From the NCBI RefSeq assembly GCF_004104075.1, contig NZ_QOVK01000005.1:124001-188000 (forward strand): DNA of 64,000 bases, read 5' to 3'. The DNA comes from Leeuwenhoekiella polynyae (GTDB lineage: Bacteria > Bacteroidota > Bacteroidia > Flavobacteriales > Flavobacteriaceae). A model generated the notes under the pieces. The model saw only the letters and a list, made by a program, of their open reading frames with translations, searched no databases and was not told the DNA's origin. This document shows positions 51,259 through 60,027 of this stretch, piece by piece (the first letter of the stretch is position 1; each line of letters opens with the position of its first letter). Position numbers and translations under genes: made by a program.

Positions 51259-51436
51259 GTGTTGCAATTTACTAAAAGCATATTTCTTTTTGAGTTGGGG
51301 ATATTTAAAACTAGGTTAAACAATTTTAAAGGTAGTTGTAAAGTCTTACAATTACGGTGTAAATATAATACCATAACTCGTTAGCAATTTAATCTGATGC
51401 CTTGAGTTTATAATTTTTTAAGCGCGTAAGAAGGCG

Positions 51437-51444
51437 TAAATTTG
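51437..51444 (+). promoter_or_regulatory. Bacteroidota -7 box TAAATTTG, uvrC leaderless
   Basis: A perfect TAnnTTTG match that ends 6 bases before the uvrC ATG at 51451. Transcription would start at or almost at the start codon, so the mRNA would be leaderless. Confidence 0.55.
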
Positions 51445-51450
51445 GTTTGC

Positions 51451-53247
51451 ATGAAAACCCCTGATTTAGAAATACAATTAAAAACCCTGCCTAACAGTCC
51501 TGGCGTTTATCAATACTATGATAAAAAGGGAAAGTTGCTTTATGTTGGGAAAGCTAAGAACTTAAAAAAAAGGGTTTCTTCTTACTTCAACAAGAAGCAT
51601 GATAATGCCCGAACTCACCTGCTGGTAAAAAAGATTGCAAACATTAAACATATTGTGGTAAACAGTGAGACCGATGCGCTCTTACTGGAGAACAATATGA
51701 TTAAAAATTACCAGCCGCGGTATAATGTGATGCTCAAGGATGATAAGAGTTATCCGTGGATTTGCATTAAAAATGAGCGATTTCCCAGAGTTTTCCCTAC
51801 ACGTAGATTAATTAAAGATGGGAGTGAATATTACGGTCCGTATACCAGCATGAAGACGGTGCATACTTTGCTCGATCTTATAAAGGGACTTTATCCGTTG
51901 CGTACCTGTAACTACGATTTATCTAAAGAGAAGATAGAATCGGGTAAGTATAAAGTTTGTTTAGAATATCATCTAGGCAACTGTCTGGGGCCTTGTGAGG
52001 ATAAAATCTCTGCGGAAACCTACCACGATAATATTGATGCGATACGTGATATCGTAAAAGGGAACTTTAAAGATTCGCTGCACCGTTTTCGATCTCAAAT
52101 GAAAGCTCATTCTGAAGCTATGGAATTTGAAGATGCCCAGCGTATCAAAGAAAAAATAGACATTTTAGAAGGCTATCAGGCAAAGAGTACAGTTGTTAAT
52201 CCTTCGATAAATAATGTGGATGTTTTTAGTATCGTTTCTGATGAAGGTTACGGCTATGTCAATTTTTTACAGCTTTCTCACGGAGCGATTATTCGCTCGC
52301 ACACGCTAGAACTCAAAAAGAAACTTGACGAGTCTGATGAAGAATTACTGGCAATAGGTGTCATAGAAATCAGACAGCGCTTTAACTCGCAATCTTCAGA
52401 AATTTATGTTCCGTTTAAGTTAGATCTGGGAGACGGCATACGGGTTACAGTGCCCAAACTTGGAGATAAAAAACGTATTGTAGAGTTGTCTGAACGCAAT
52501 GCAAAATATTTCAGGATGGAACGTTTTAAGCAAACCAAAATCATAGATCCTGATCGTCATGTAAACCGACTTATGGCTCAGATGAAGTCTGACTTAAGGC
52601 TTTCGGTAGAGCCCAGACATATAGAATGTTTTGATAACTCAAACATACAGGGAACAAACCCTGTAGCAGCTTGTGTTGTGTTTAAAGACGGAAAACCCAG
52701 TAAGAAAGATTATCGTAAATTTAATATCAAGACTGTAACGGGACCCGATGATTTTGCGTCTATGGAAGAGGTGGTTTTTAGAAGATACAGGCGTTTGCTC
52801 AATGAAGATGAACCGTTACCACAGCTTATTATTGTAGATGGAGGAAAAGGTCAACTTTCTTCTGGTGTTAAAGCATTAGAAGCTTTAGGGCTGAGAGGTA
52901 AAATAGCCATTATAGGTATAGCAAAAAGATTGGAAGAGTTATTTTATCCGGGAGATTCTATTCCGTTGTATCTTGATAAAAAAAGTGAGACGCTTAAAGT
53001 GATACAGCAATTGCGGAATGAGGCGCACCGTTTTGGGATAACCTTCCATAGAAATAAAAGAAGTAGTGCCGCAATTACCACAGAGCTAGAGACGATAAGC
53101 GGGATTGGAGAAAAAACCGTGGTTGACCTGTTACGACATTTTAGATCAGTAAGTAAAGTAAAAGCTGCTACAGAGAAAGCTTTGGCAGAAGTTATAGGTC
53201 CGGCAAAGGCAAAAATTATTTTTACGCATTATCATCAGGAAGAATGA
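51451..53247 (+). CDS. uvrC: Excinuclease ABC subunit C
   Basis: UvrC makes both incisions in nucleotide excision repair. The 598-residue protein has the GIY-YIG nuclease (about 10-90; PGVYQYYDKKGKLLYVGKAK), a UVR motif (EAMEFEDAQRIKEKIDILE, about 225-245), the RNase H-like C-terminal nuclease (IECFDNSNIQGTNPVAACVV; LIIVDGGKGQLSSGV) and a helix-hairpin-helix end (ISGIGEKTVVDLLRHF). The start at ATG 51451 is preferred over TTG 51442 because it follows the -7 box. Its stop overlaps the patatin gene by 4 bases. Confidence 0.97.
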   Translation: MKTPDLEIQLKTLPNSPGVYQYYDKKGKLLYVGKAKNLKKRVSSYFNKKHDNARTHLLVKKIANIKHIVVNSETDALLLENNMIKNYQPRYNVMLKDDKSYPWICIKNERFPRVFPTRRLIKDGSEYYGPYTSMKTVHTLLDLIKGLYPLRTCNYDLSKEKIESGKYKVCLEYHLGNCLGPCEDKISAETYHDNIDAIRDIVKGNFKDSLHRFRSQMKAHSEAMEFEDAQRIKEKIDILEGYQAKSTVVNPSINNVDVFSIVSDEGYGYVNFLQLSHGAIIRSHTLELKKKLDESDEELLAIGVIEIRQRFNSQSSEIYVPFKLDLGDGIRVTVPKLGDKKRIVELSERNAKYFRMERFKQTKIIDPDRHVNRLMAQMKSDLRLSVEPRHIECFDNSNIQGTNPVAACVVFKDGKPSKKDYRKFNIKTVTGPDDFASMEEVVFRRYRRLLNEDEPLPQLIIVDGGKGQLSSGVKALEALGLRGKIAIIGIAKRLEELFYPGDSIPLYLDKKSETLKVIQQLRNEAHRFGITFHRNKRSSAAITTELETISGIGEKTVVDLLRHFRSVSKVKAATEKALAEVIGPAKAKIIFTHYHQEE

Positions 53248-55508
53248 AAATATATAAAAGTCTACTCGTTTTAGTTTTATTAAACTGGGCAACTTATGCT
53301 CAGGACACTACAACGGTAGATTTTAGCAAGTTTCCAAAAGGTGAGAATCTTAAAGTAGGTTTAGTTTTAAGTGGAGGCGGAGCCAAAGGTCTTGCGCATA
53401 TAGGTGTACTTAAAGAGATCGAAGCTGCCGGGATCAAAATAGATTATATAGGAGGTACGAGTATGGGTGCTATTATTGGCGGCTTGTATGCTGCGGGATA
53501 TAATGCACATCAATTAGACTCTATTTTTGAAGCGGTAAATTTTGACAAGCTCATACAAGATGATTTACCCCGGAGTGCGCGATCTTTTTATGAGCGTGCA
53601 GACGCTGAGAAATATGCTATTAGCTTACCTTTTGATCATTTTAAGATCTCCTTTCCTTCAGCGTTGTCTAAAGGGCAAAACATTTATAATCTCTTTACCG
53701 AATTAACTCATCACGTTCAGGAAGTTGATGATTTCTCAAAATTAGACATTCCGTTTTTCTGTGTAGCAACAGATGCTGAAAAAGGTCAGGCTGTCGTTTT
53801 AGATAAGGGGTGTCTCCCGGAAGCTATCACGGCTAGTGGAGCTCTTCCTTCCTTGTTTAGTCCGGTGATTTTAGATGATAAAATTTTAATAGACGGGGGT
53901 GTTGTCAACAATTATCCTGTTGAGGAATTGCGCAGAAGAGGTGCTAATTTTATAATAGGGGTTGATGTACAAGATGATTTAAGAGGTAAAAATGAGCTAA
54001 AAAGCGCACCAGAAATGCTTATTCAGATCAACAATTACCGCACGATTGAAGCCATGAAAGATAAAGTAGCTCAAACCGATATTTATATCAAGCCAAACAT
54101 TGCAGGGTACAGTGTTGTTGATTTTGATAAAGGAGCAGAAATAATAGAAGGCGGAGAAGAAAAAGCTAAAGAGTATAAGTCTGATTTTAAAAAGCTCGCA
54201 GATCTACAACATAAAGAATTTATAAAGCCTCCTTTAGAAATAAGTGATCAAGATACCCTGATGATCAGAAGTGTGAGTATTAATGGCAACAGGTATTATA
54301 CGCGCTCGTATATTTTAGGAAAGCTCAAGATCAAAACTCCGGTAGAAACGACGTATGGGGCTTTGTTTGATGGAATCAATAATCTGGCGGCTTCGAATAA
54401 CTTTCAACGGATTAATCATAAATTAGAGCGTTATGATAACGGGCAGTATCACTTAATTATCAACCTGAGTGAAAGCGAAGCGACCACCTATATTAAGGCC
54501 GGTATTCACTACGATGATATTTACAAAAGTGCTGCTTTAGTAAACCTTACTAAAAAGCGAGTTTTGTTTAAAAATGATATTGCCTCATTTGATCTCGCCT
54601 TGGGGGATAACATTCGTTATAATTTTGATTATTACAGCGATAATGGCTTTTATATTGGTTTTGGTGTGCGCTCACGATATAACAGTTTTGAGCGTAAAGT
54701 AGATGCGCGTTTTGTAGAGCAGGTGAGTGATTTACCTTTGGAGAGTTTTAATACCATTACAATAGATTATACAGATCTTACTAATCAAGTGTATTTGCAA
54801 ACGTTGTTTCAAAAGCAATTCTCTTTAAATCTGGGATTAGAGCACAAATTTCTAAAGATTGATACAGAAAGTGTGCGCTTAATGGATGACCCAGATAGTA
54901 AAGTATATTTTGAAAACAGTCATTATTACAGCACTTACGGTAATTTGTTATTAGACACATTTGATAATAAATACTTTCCTACTTCAGGATGGTATTTTAA
55001 TGGGGATTTTCATCTTTATTTATTTTCATCAGATTACAATGCCAATTTTGAAGAATTTTCTATAGCTCAGGCACATATCAAATACGCAAAGAAACTATTC
55101 CCAAAATTTTCTATGGTTCTTGATGCTGAAGGTGGTTTTAAAATAGGTGCAGCGACAAATTCAACGCTTAACTTTATTTTGGGTGGTTGGGGAAATGATT
55201 TTATCAATAACCTGATTTCTTTTTATGGTTATGATTTAATAAGCGTTTCTGGTGATGGTATGGTAAAATCTCAAATCAGTTTTGATTATAATTTCTACCG
55301 AAAAAATCATCTCAATTTTGGTGCAAATATCGCCAATCTTGAAGACGATCTTTTTACCTCAGGTAACTGGCTTAGTGCCCCAGATTACACTGGATATTAT
55401 TTGGGGTACGGTTTAGAGACTTTGGTGGGACCTTTACAAACCAAACTTTCTTACTCTCCTGAGATCGACCGTGTATTTTGGAACTTTAGTTTAGGTTTTT
55501 GGTTTTAA
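53244..55508 (+). CDS. Patatin-like phospholipase with outer-membrane barrel (PlpD-like)
   Basis: A 754-residue outer-membrane autotransporter-type lipase: signal peptide to WATYAQ, a patatin domain (about 36-310) with oxyanion loop SGGGAKGLAHIG, nucleophile S73 in GGTSMG and catalytic D217 in IDGG, a POTRA domain (about 330-400) and a C-terminal BamA-like 16-strand barrel ending LGFWF. Relative to Pseudomonas PlpD the parts are in the same order. Likely secretes or tethers phospholipase A activity at the surface. Coupled to uvrC by a 4-base overlap (ATGA), an unrelated partner. Confidence 0.9.
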   Translation: MKIYKSLLVLVLLNWATYAQDTTTVDFSKFPKGENLKVGLVLSGGGAKGLAHIGVLKEIEAAGIKIDYIGGTSMGAIIGGLYAAGYNAHQLDSIFEAVNFDKLIQDDLPRSARSFYERADAEKYAISLPFDHFKISFPSALSKGQNIYNLFTELTHHVQEVDDFSKLDIPFFCVATDAEKGQAVVLDKGCLPEAITASGALPSLFSPVILDDKILIDGGVVNNYPVEELRRRGANFIIGVDVQDDLRGKNELKSAPEMLIQINNYRTIEAMKDKVAQTDIYIKPNIAGYSVVDFDKGAEIIEGGEEKAKEYKSDFKKLADLQHKEFIKPPLEISDQDTLMIRSVSINGNRYYTRSYILGKLKIKTPVETTYGALFDGINNLAASNNFQRINHKLERYDNGQYHLIINLSESEATTYIKAGIHYDDIYKSAALVNLTKKRVLFKNDIASFDLALGDNIRYNFDYYSDNGFYIGFGVRSRYNSFERKVDARFVEQVSDLPLESFNTITIDYTDLTNQVYLQTLFQKQFSLNLGLEHKFLKIDTESVRLMDDPDSKVYFENSHYYSTYGNLLLDTFDNKYFPTSGWYFNGDFHLYLFSSDYNANFEEFSIAQAHIKYAKKLFPKFSMVLDAEGGFKIGAATNSTLNFILGGWGNDFINNLISFYGYDLISVSGDGMVKSQISFDYNFYRKNHLNFGANIANLEDDLFTSGNWLSAPDYTGYYLGYGLETLVGPLQTKLSYSPEIDRVFWNFSLGFWF

Positions 55509-55586
55509 GAAAATTTTAGCCCTAAAAGCAGCACTTTTTACGATATTTGCAACGAACGATAACGTTTTCGAAGAAAAATATAAACT

Positions 55587-56777
55587 ATGCCTTTTTATCA
55601 TAAACTTGGCGAAATACCTCACAAACGCCACACGCAATTTAGAAAGCCAGACGGTAGCCTGTATTATGAGCAGCTTTTTGGCACGATCGGTTTTGATGGG
55701 ATGTACTGCAATATGTACCACGAGCAGCGTCCCACACAGGTTAAGGAGATTAAAGGCAGCAAAAACATAAAGCCTAAAGTTGCTAAGTCGAACCACATTC
55801 AGTCGTATCGTTTTAAAGGTTTTGAGATCAAGCCCGAAGCTGATTATCTTGACAGTCGCAAACCGGTTCTGACCAATAATGATTGTACTATTATTCTGGC
55901 TGCTCCGCAAAATAAAACTCAGGATTATTTTTATAAAAACAGCGATGCAGACGAACTCATTTTTGTACATCGAGGCAGTGGTAAATTCCGCAGTCATTTA
56001 GGAAATCTGGATTTCAAATACGGCGATTATATTGTGGTGCCACGCGGTACCATTTACAAGATGGATTTTGACGACAGCGACAACCGCCTGTTTATTGTAG
56101 AGTCACGACATCCTATGTATACTCCAAAAAGATACCGCAACTGGTTTGGACAACTTCTGGAACATTCCCCTTTTTGTGAACGGGATTTAAGAAGTCCTTA
56201 TGAATTGGAGACTAACAATGAGACCGGTGAATTTTTGATGAAAATAAAAAAACAGGACGATCTGTTTGATATGATCTACGCCTCGCATCCTTTTGATGTG
56301 GTGGGCTATGATGGGTATAATTATCCATATGCATTCTCCATTCACGATTTTGAGCCCATTACCGGACGCATTCACCAGCCACCACCGGTACATCAGACTT
56401 TTGAAACCAGTGCATTTGTAGTTTGTAGCTTTTGCCCGCGTAAATACGATTACCATCCTAAAAGTATTCCCGCGCCGTATAATCACAGCAATATTGACAG
56501 CGATGAGGTGTTGTATTATGTAGATGGTGATTTTATGAGCCGTAACGATATTGAAGCGGGACACATTTCGCTGCATCCCGCAGGTATTCCACACGGGCCG
56601 CACCCGGGAGCAACCGAGCGCAGCATTGGCAAGACCGAAACTGAAGAATTAGCCGTAATGGTAGATACCTTTAAACCGTTACAAATTTGTGAAGATGCGA
56701 TGTCTATAGCAGACGAGAGTTATTATAAATCGTGGTTATGCACCTCAATCCCCAAAGGGGAAGCAGATCACAAGTAG
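55587..56777 (+). CDS. hmgA: Homogentisate 1,2-dioxygenase
   Basis: Opens the ring of homogentisate to maleylacetoacetate in tyrosine/phenylalanine breakdown, using Fe(II). The 396-residue cupin protein has N-terminal features MPFYHKLGEIPHKRHTQFRK, the substrate region PPPVHQTFETSAFVVCSFCP and the iron-binding area DEVLYYVDGDF with HPAGIPHGPHPG, giving the expected His-Glu-His set. It is about 40 residues shorter than the human enzyme, as usual for the Bacteroidota form. hppD, the preceding step, follows downstream on the same strand. Confidence 0.95.
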   Translation: MPFYHKLGEIPHKRHTQFRKPDGSLYYEQLFGTIGFDGMYCNMYHEQRPTQVKEIKGSKNIKPKVAKSNHIQSYRFKGFEIKPEADYLDSRKPVLTNNDCTIILAAPQNKTQDYFYKNSDADELIFVHRGSGKFRSHLGNLDFKYGDYIVVPRGTIYKMDFDDSDNRLFIVESRHPMYTPKRYRNWFGQLLEHSPFCERDLRSPYELETNNETGEFLMKIKKQDDLFDMIYASHPFDVVGYDGYNYPYAFSIHDFEPITGRIHQPPPVHQTFETSAFVVCSFCPRKYDYHPKSIPAPYNHSNIDSDEVLYYVDGDFMSRNDIEAGHISLHPAGIPHGPHPGATERSIGKTETEELAVMVDTFKPLQICEDAMSIADESYYKSWLCTSIPKGEADHK

Positions 56778-56864
56778 ATTAATAGCAGTACGTCAATTTG
56801 ATATAATGATGATTAGGAGCTGATACCTGCTTTACGCTGTATCTTTTTAATAGGGCTTCGATAC

Positions 56865-56885
56865 GATTTGCTCTGCGAGCAAATC
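56865..56885. repeat. Palindrome in the hmgA-hppD gap, possible dispersed repeat
   Basis: GATTTGCTC (56865-56873) and GAGCAAATC (56877-56885) form a perfect 9-base stem with a 3-base loop TGC. It is embedded in GCTTCGATAC...ACTCAGCAACCC, similar to the CTTCGAC...CGCTCAGC-type repeats scattered in Bacteroidota genomes (from memory). No T run follows, so it is not a typical terminator. The 193-base gap holds no open frame of note. Confidence 0.45.
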
Positions 56886-56970
56886 ACTCAGCAACCCTTA
56901 AAAAGGATGCCGCTGCAATCAGGGCTAGAATGAATAACAAATACAGAATAAGAAATATAGAATATATATT

Positions 56971-58131
56971 ATGAGTAAAGAATTGAAATCCGTTGATTAC
57001 GGACTCGAAAAAATATTTGAAGGAGCACAGGATTTTCTCCCACTTATGGGTACCGACTATGTAGAATTTTATGTGGGCAACGCCAAGCAGGCTGCGCATT
57101 TCTATAAAACAGCATTTGGCTTTCAATCCTTTGCCTACAGCGGTTTGGAAACCGGTCAAAAAGATCGGGTGAGTTATGTTTTAAAGCAGGATAAGATACG
57201 TCTGGTGTTGACTTCGCCGTTAGGGAGTGATTCCCCCATCAATGACCATATAATAAAGCATGGCGATGGGGTAAAAGTGGTAGCACTCTGGGTAGAAGAT
57301 GCACGTAGTGCTTTTGAAGAAACCACAAAACGCGGTGCAAAACCCTTTATGGAGCCCAAAGTAGAAACCGATGAGCAGGGCGAAGTCGTGTGCTCCGGGA
57401 TTTACACTTATGGCGAGACAGTGCATATGTTTGTAGAGCGCAAGAATTATAACGGCCAGTTTATGCCCGGCTTTAGGAAATGGGAATCTGATTACAATCC
57501 GGAGCCTACCGGCTTAAAATATATTGACCATATGGTAGGTAATGTTGGTTGGGGCGAAATGAACACTTGGGTCAAATGGTATGAAGAGGTGATGGGCTTT
57601 GTAAACTTCCTCACTTTTGACGATAAGCAAATCACCACCGAGTATTCGGCTCTGATGAGTAAAGTGATGAGCAATGGCAACGGAAGAATCAAATTCCCTA
57701 TCAACGAACCGGCAGAAGGCATTAAAAAATCACAGATTGAAGAATATTTGGATTTTTACGAAGGTCCGGGAGTGCAGCATCTTGCTGTAGCGACAGATGA
57801 TATTGTTAAGACCGTTTCGGCTTTAAAGGCCAGAGGAGTAGAGTTTTTACCGCCACCTCCACAAGCCTATTATGATGATATCCCACGCAGATTAGGCGCG
57901 CATATGGATACGATGAAAGAAGATCTTAACAAATTGCAGGAACTTTCAATACTGGTAGATGCCGATGAAGAAGGCTATTTACTGCAGATTTTCACAAAAC
58001 CGCTTCAGGATCGCCCGACTTTATTTTTTGAAATTATACAGCGTATGGGTGCCAAAGGTTTTGGTGCGGGTAATTTTAAAGCACTTTTTGAATCTATCGA
58101 GCGTGAGCAGGCTCAGCGAGGAACGCTTTAA
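56971..58131 (+). CDS. hppD: 4-hydroxyphenylpyruvate dioxygenase
   Basis: Converts 4-hydroxyphenylpyruvate to homogentisate with Fe(II) and O2. The 386-residue protein has two vicinal-oxygen-chelate domains; the iron ligands are H187 (YIDHMVGNV), H270 (GVQHLAVATDD) and E354 (LFFEIIQRMG). The C-terminal gate region KGFGAGNFKALFESIEREQ is complete. It supplies the substrate of HmgA encoded upstream. Fumarylacetoacetase and maleylacetoacetate isomerase are not in the window. Confidence 0.97.
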   Translation: MSKELKSVDYGLEKIFEGAQDFLPLMGTDYVEFYVGNAKQAAHFYKTAFGFQSFAYSGLETGQKDRVSYVLKQDKIRLVLTSPLGSDSPINDHIIKHGDGVKVVALWVEDARSAFEETTKRGAKPFMEPKVETDEQGEVVCSGIYTYGETVHMFVERKNYNGQFMPGFRKWESDYNPEPTGLKYIDHMVGNVGWGEMNTWVKWYEEVMGFVNFLTFDDKQITTEYSALMSKVMSNGNGRIKFPINEPAEGIKKSQIEEYLDFYEGPGVQHLAVATDDIVKTVSALKARGVEFLPPPPQAYYDDIPRRLGAHMDTMKEDLNKLQELSILVDADEEGYLLQIFTKPLQDRPTLFFEIIQRMGAKGFGAGNFKALFESIEREQAQRGTL

Positions 58132-58156
58132 TTTAAGTATGTGATAATAAAATTTT

Positions 58157-58190
58157 AAAATCCCTGTTTGTATTCAAGCAGGGATTTTTA
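58157..58190 (+). terminator. Hairpin terminator after hppD
   Basis: AAAATCCCTG (58157-58166) pairs perfectly with CAGGGATTTT (58179-58188), followed by T residues. It lies 25 bases after the hppD stop. Confidence 0.88.
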
Positions 58191-58199
58191 GCTTTTGGC

Positions 58200-58207
58200 T
58201 ACTTTTG
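58200..58207 (+). promoter_or_regulatory. Bacteroidota -7 box TACTTTTG before the DUF3108 gene
   Basis: A perfect TAnnTTTG match 59 bases before the ATG at 58267, just after the hppD terminator. It supports a separate transcript for the DUF3108-TDO pair. Confidence 0.45.
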
Positions 58208-58266
58208 GAATAACTCTTGTAAAAGCATAAGTTACAACAGTGTTGTTGTGATTAAATCAGATCGCT

Positions 58267-59043
58267 ATGAAAAAATATTATGTTTTATTTCTTATGCTGT
58301 TAGTGTTGGTTTCTACCAGTGCACAGGAGCCTGCTTTTGAAGATGGAGAGTGGTTCAAATTTCGTATAAGTTACAGTGGCTGGTGGAAAGCCGGTGAGGC
58401 AACTCTTGCAGTTACAAATGATACTTATAAAGGCAAATCGGTATATTATATAAAAGGAAAAGGCGTGACGACGGGTATGACCAAGCTTTTCTTTGGTGTT
58501 GAAGATTATTATGAAACTTACATTGATAAGCAATCCACTTTACCCTACCGTTTTATTCGTAAAATAGATGAAGGTGGGCATACAAAAGATAAGGTAATTG
58601 ACTTTGATCAGAAAGCTCAAGTGGCTACTGTAAATGATAAAAAGCATAATGAGATCACTACCTATAAAACAGACCCGTCCATTCACGATATGGTATCCAG
58701 TTTTTACTACCTGCGTAATTCGATTGATACGAAAAACCTGAAAGAAGGTGATGAGACAGTGATCAATATGTTTTTTGATCAGGAAAACTTTAAGTTCAAA
58801 CTCAAGTTTTTAGGACGTGAAGTTTTAAAAACGAAGTTTGGTAAGGTAAATACCTTAATATTTAGACCGTATGTGCAAGCCGGTCGTGTTTTTAAAGAGA
58901 AAGAAAGTCTTACGGTTTGGATTAGCGATGATCAAAATAAAATACCTTTGCAAATCAAAGCAGATTTAGCAGTAGGCTCGTTAAAAGCAGAGATTGAAGC
59001 ATATAAAGGCCTTAAGCATCCATTCTATATTATACAAGATTAA
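58267..59043 (+). CDS. DUF3108 exported protein
   Basis: A 258-residue protein with signal MKKYYVLFLMLLVLVSTSAQ and a DUF3108-type beta-barrel-like domain (FEDGEWFKFRISYSGWWKAG; AGRVFKEKESLTVWISDDQN). DUF3108 proteins are periplasmic and of unknown function. Its stop overlaps the tryptophan dioxygenase start by one base (TAATG), so they are cotranslated, though the cellular compartments differ. Confidence 0.85.
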   Translation: MKKYYVLFLMLLVLVSTSAQEPAFEDGEWFKFRISYSGWWKAGEATLAVTNDTYKGKSVYYIKGKGVTTGMTKLFFGVEDYYETYIDKQSTLPYRFIRKIDEGGHTKDKVIDFDQKAQVATVNDKKHNEITTYKTDPSIHDMVSSFYYLRNSIDTKNLKEGDETVINMFFDQENFKFKLKFLGREVLKTKFGKVNTLIFRPYVQAGRVFKEKESLTVWISDDQNKIPLQIKADLAVGSLKAEIEAYKGLKHPFYIIQD

Positions 59044-59996
59044 TGACGCATAAAAGCAGTCTGGAGACAGATCAACAATTAGAAGCGCTTAGAGAAAAAT
59101 TTGATGCAATGGGTCAAAACCTGGACCATCAATTAGAAGGATTCGCACATAGTAAACCCATAAATTATTGGGACTATATTCAGGTTGATTCCCTATTAAG
59201 TATTCAAAACCAGCGTACTCTTCTTCCTGATGAAATGGTTTTTATTATGTATCATCAGATCAACGAACTGCTTTTTAAAATGATTTTATGGGAAATTGAG
59301 CAGGTCGCTTATGAGAAAGACTTGAATGTTGTTTTCTTTTCAGAAAAGTTAACTCGCATCAGCAGATACTTTGATATGCTTACTTCTTCTTTTAATATTA
59401 TGCGAGAAGGGATGAATATGGAGCAGTATCTCAAATTTAGAAGAACCTTAAGTCCTGCAAGTGGTTTTCAAAGTGCGCAGTACCGCTTTGTAGAGTTTGG
59501 TTCTACTGAACTCATAAATCTTATAGATGCACGCATCCGCGAAAGCTTCAAAAATGAAGAAGTTACAGATGAGAGCTACTACGATAAGGTCTTTGAGCAT
59601 TTATATTGGCAAGCAGCCGGAAAAGATTATGAGACCGGTGATAAAACGTATACGTTAAAAGCATTTGAATTAAAATATAAGGAAGCCTTCATTCGTTTTC
59701 TAAAACAATACAAAACCCTAAATTTGTGGGCCAGATTTAAAACCTTGCCACTTTCTGATCAAAAGGATGCAACATTGCTTGAAGCGATGCGTCACTATGA
59801 TTATACAGTAAATATCAAGTGGGTTATGTCGCACTACCATACTGCCCTGCATTATTTAAATCAAGGTAAAGAGCCGTTAGAGGCAACAGGTGGTAGTGAT
59901 TGGGTAAAATATATGCATCCCAAATATCAGAAACGCATATTTTTCCCTGATTTGTGGTCTGAAGAAGAACGCGCAAACTGGGGACAGAATATCTAA
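59043..59996 (+). CDS. Tryptophan 2,3-dioxygenase family protein
   Basis: A 317-residue heme protein of the TDO family that opens the indole ring of L-tryptophan to N-formylkynurenine. Family landmarks are INYWDYIQVDSLLSIQ, FIMYHQINELLFKMILWEIE (with the substrate-side His of the HQ pair), the SPASGFQSAQYR loop, and ATGGSDWVKYM near the C-terminus. The usual E-L-W-F is E-L-L-F here. Cytosolic. It lies with tyrosine-degradation genes, which suggests a shared role in aromatic amino-acid catabolism, but kynurenine-pathway genes are not visible nearby. Confidence 0.88.
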   Translation: MTHKSSLETDQQLEALREKFDAMGQNLDHQLEGFAHSKPINYWDYIQVDSLLSIQNQRTLLPDEMVFIMYHQINELLFKMILWEIEQVAYEKDLNVVFFSEKLTRISRYFDMLTSSFNIMREGMNMEQYLKFRRTLSPASGFQSAQYRFVEFGSTELINLIDARIRESFKNEEVTDESYYDKVFEHLYWQAAGKDYETGDKTYTLKAFELKYKEAFIRFLKQYKTLNLWARFKTLPLSDQKDATLLEAMRHYDYTVNIKWVMSHYHTALHYLNQGKEPLEATGGSDWVKYMHPKYQKRIFFPDLWSEEERANWGQNI

Positions 59997-60027
59997 ATAA
60001 AAACATTAAAATTTCAAATACCCTAAA

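Noticed and set aside
55491-55997. A 168-residue open frame on the minus strand over hmgA
   Set aside because: It is antisense to the well-supported hmgA gene and the end of the patatin gene, with no domain or promoter.
56187-56603. A 138-residue minus-strand open frame inside hmgA
   Set aside because: Antisense shadow of a conserved enzyme gene.
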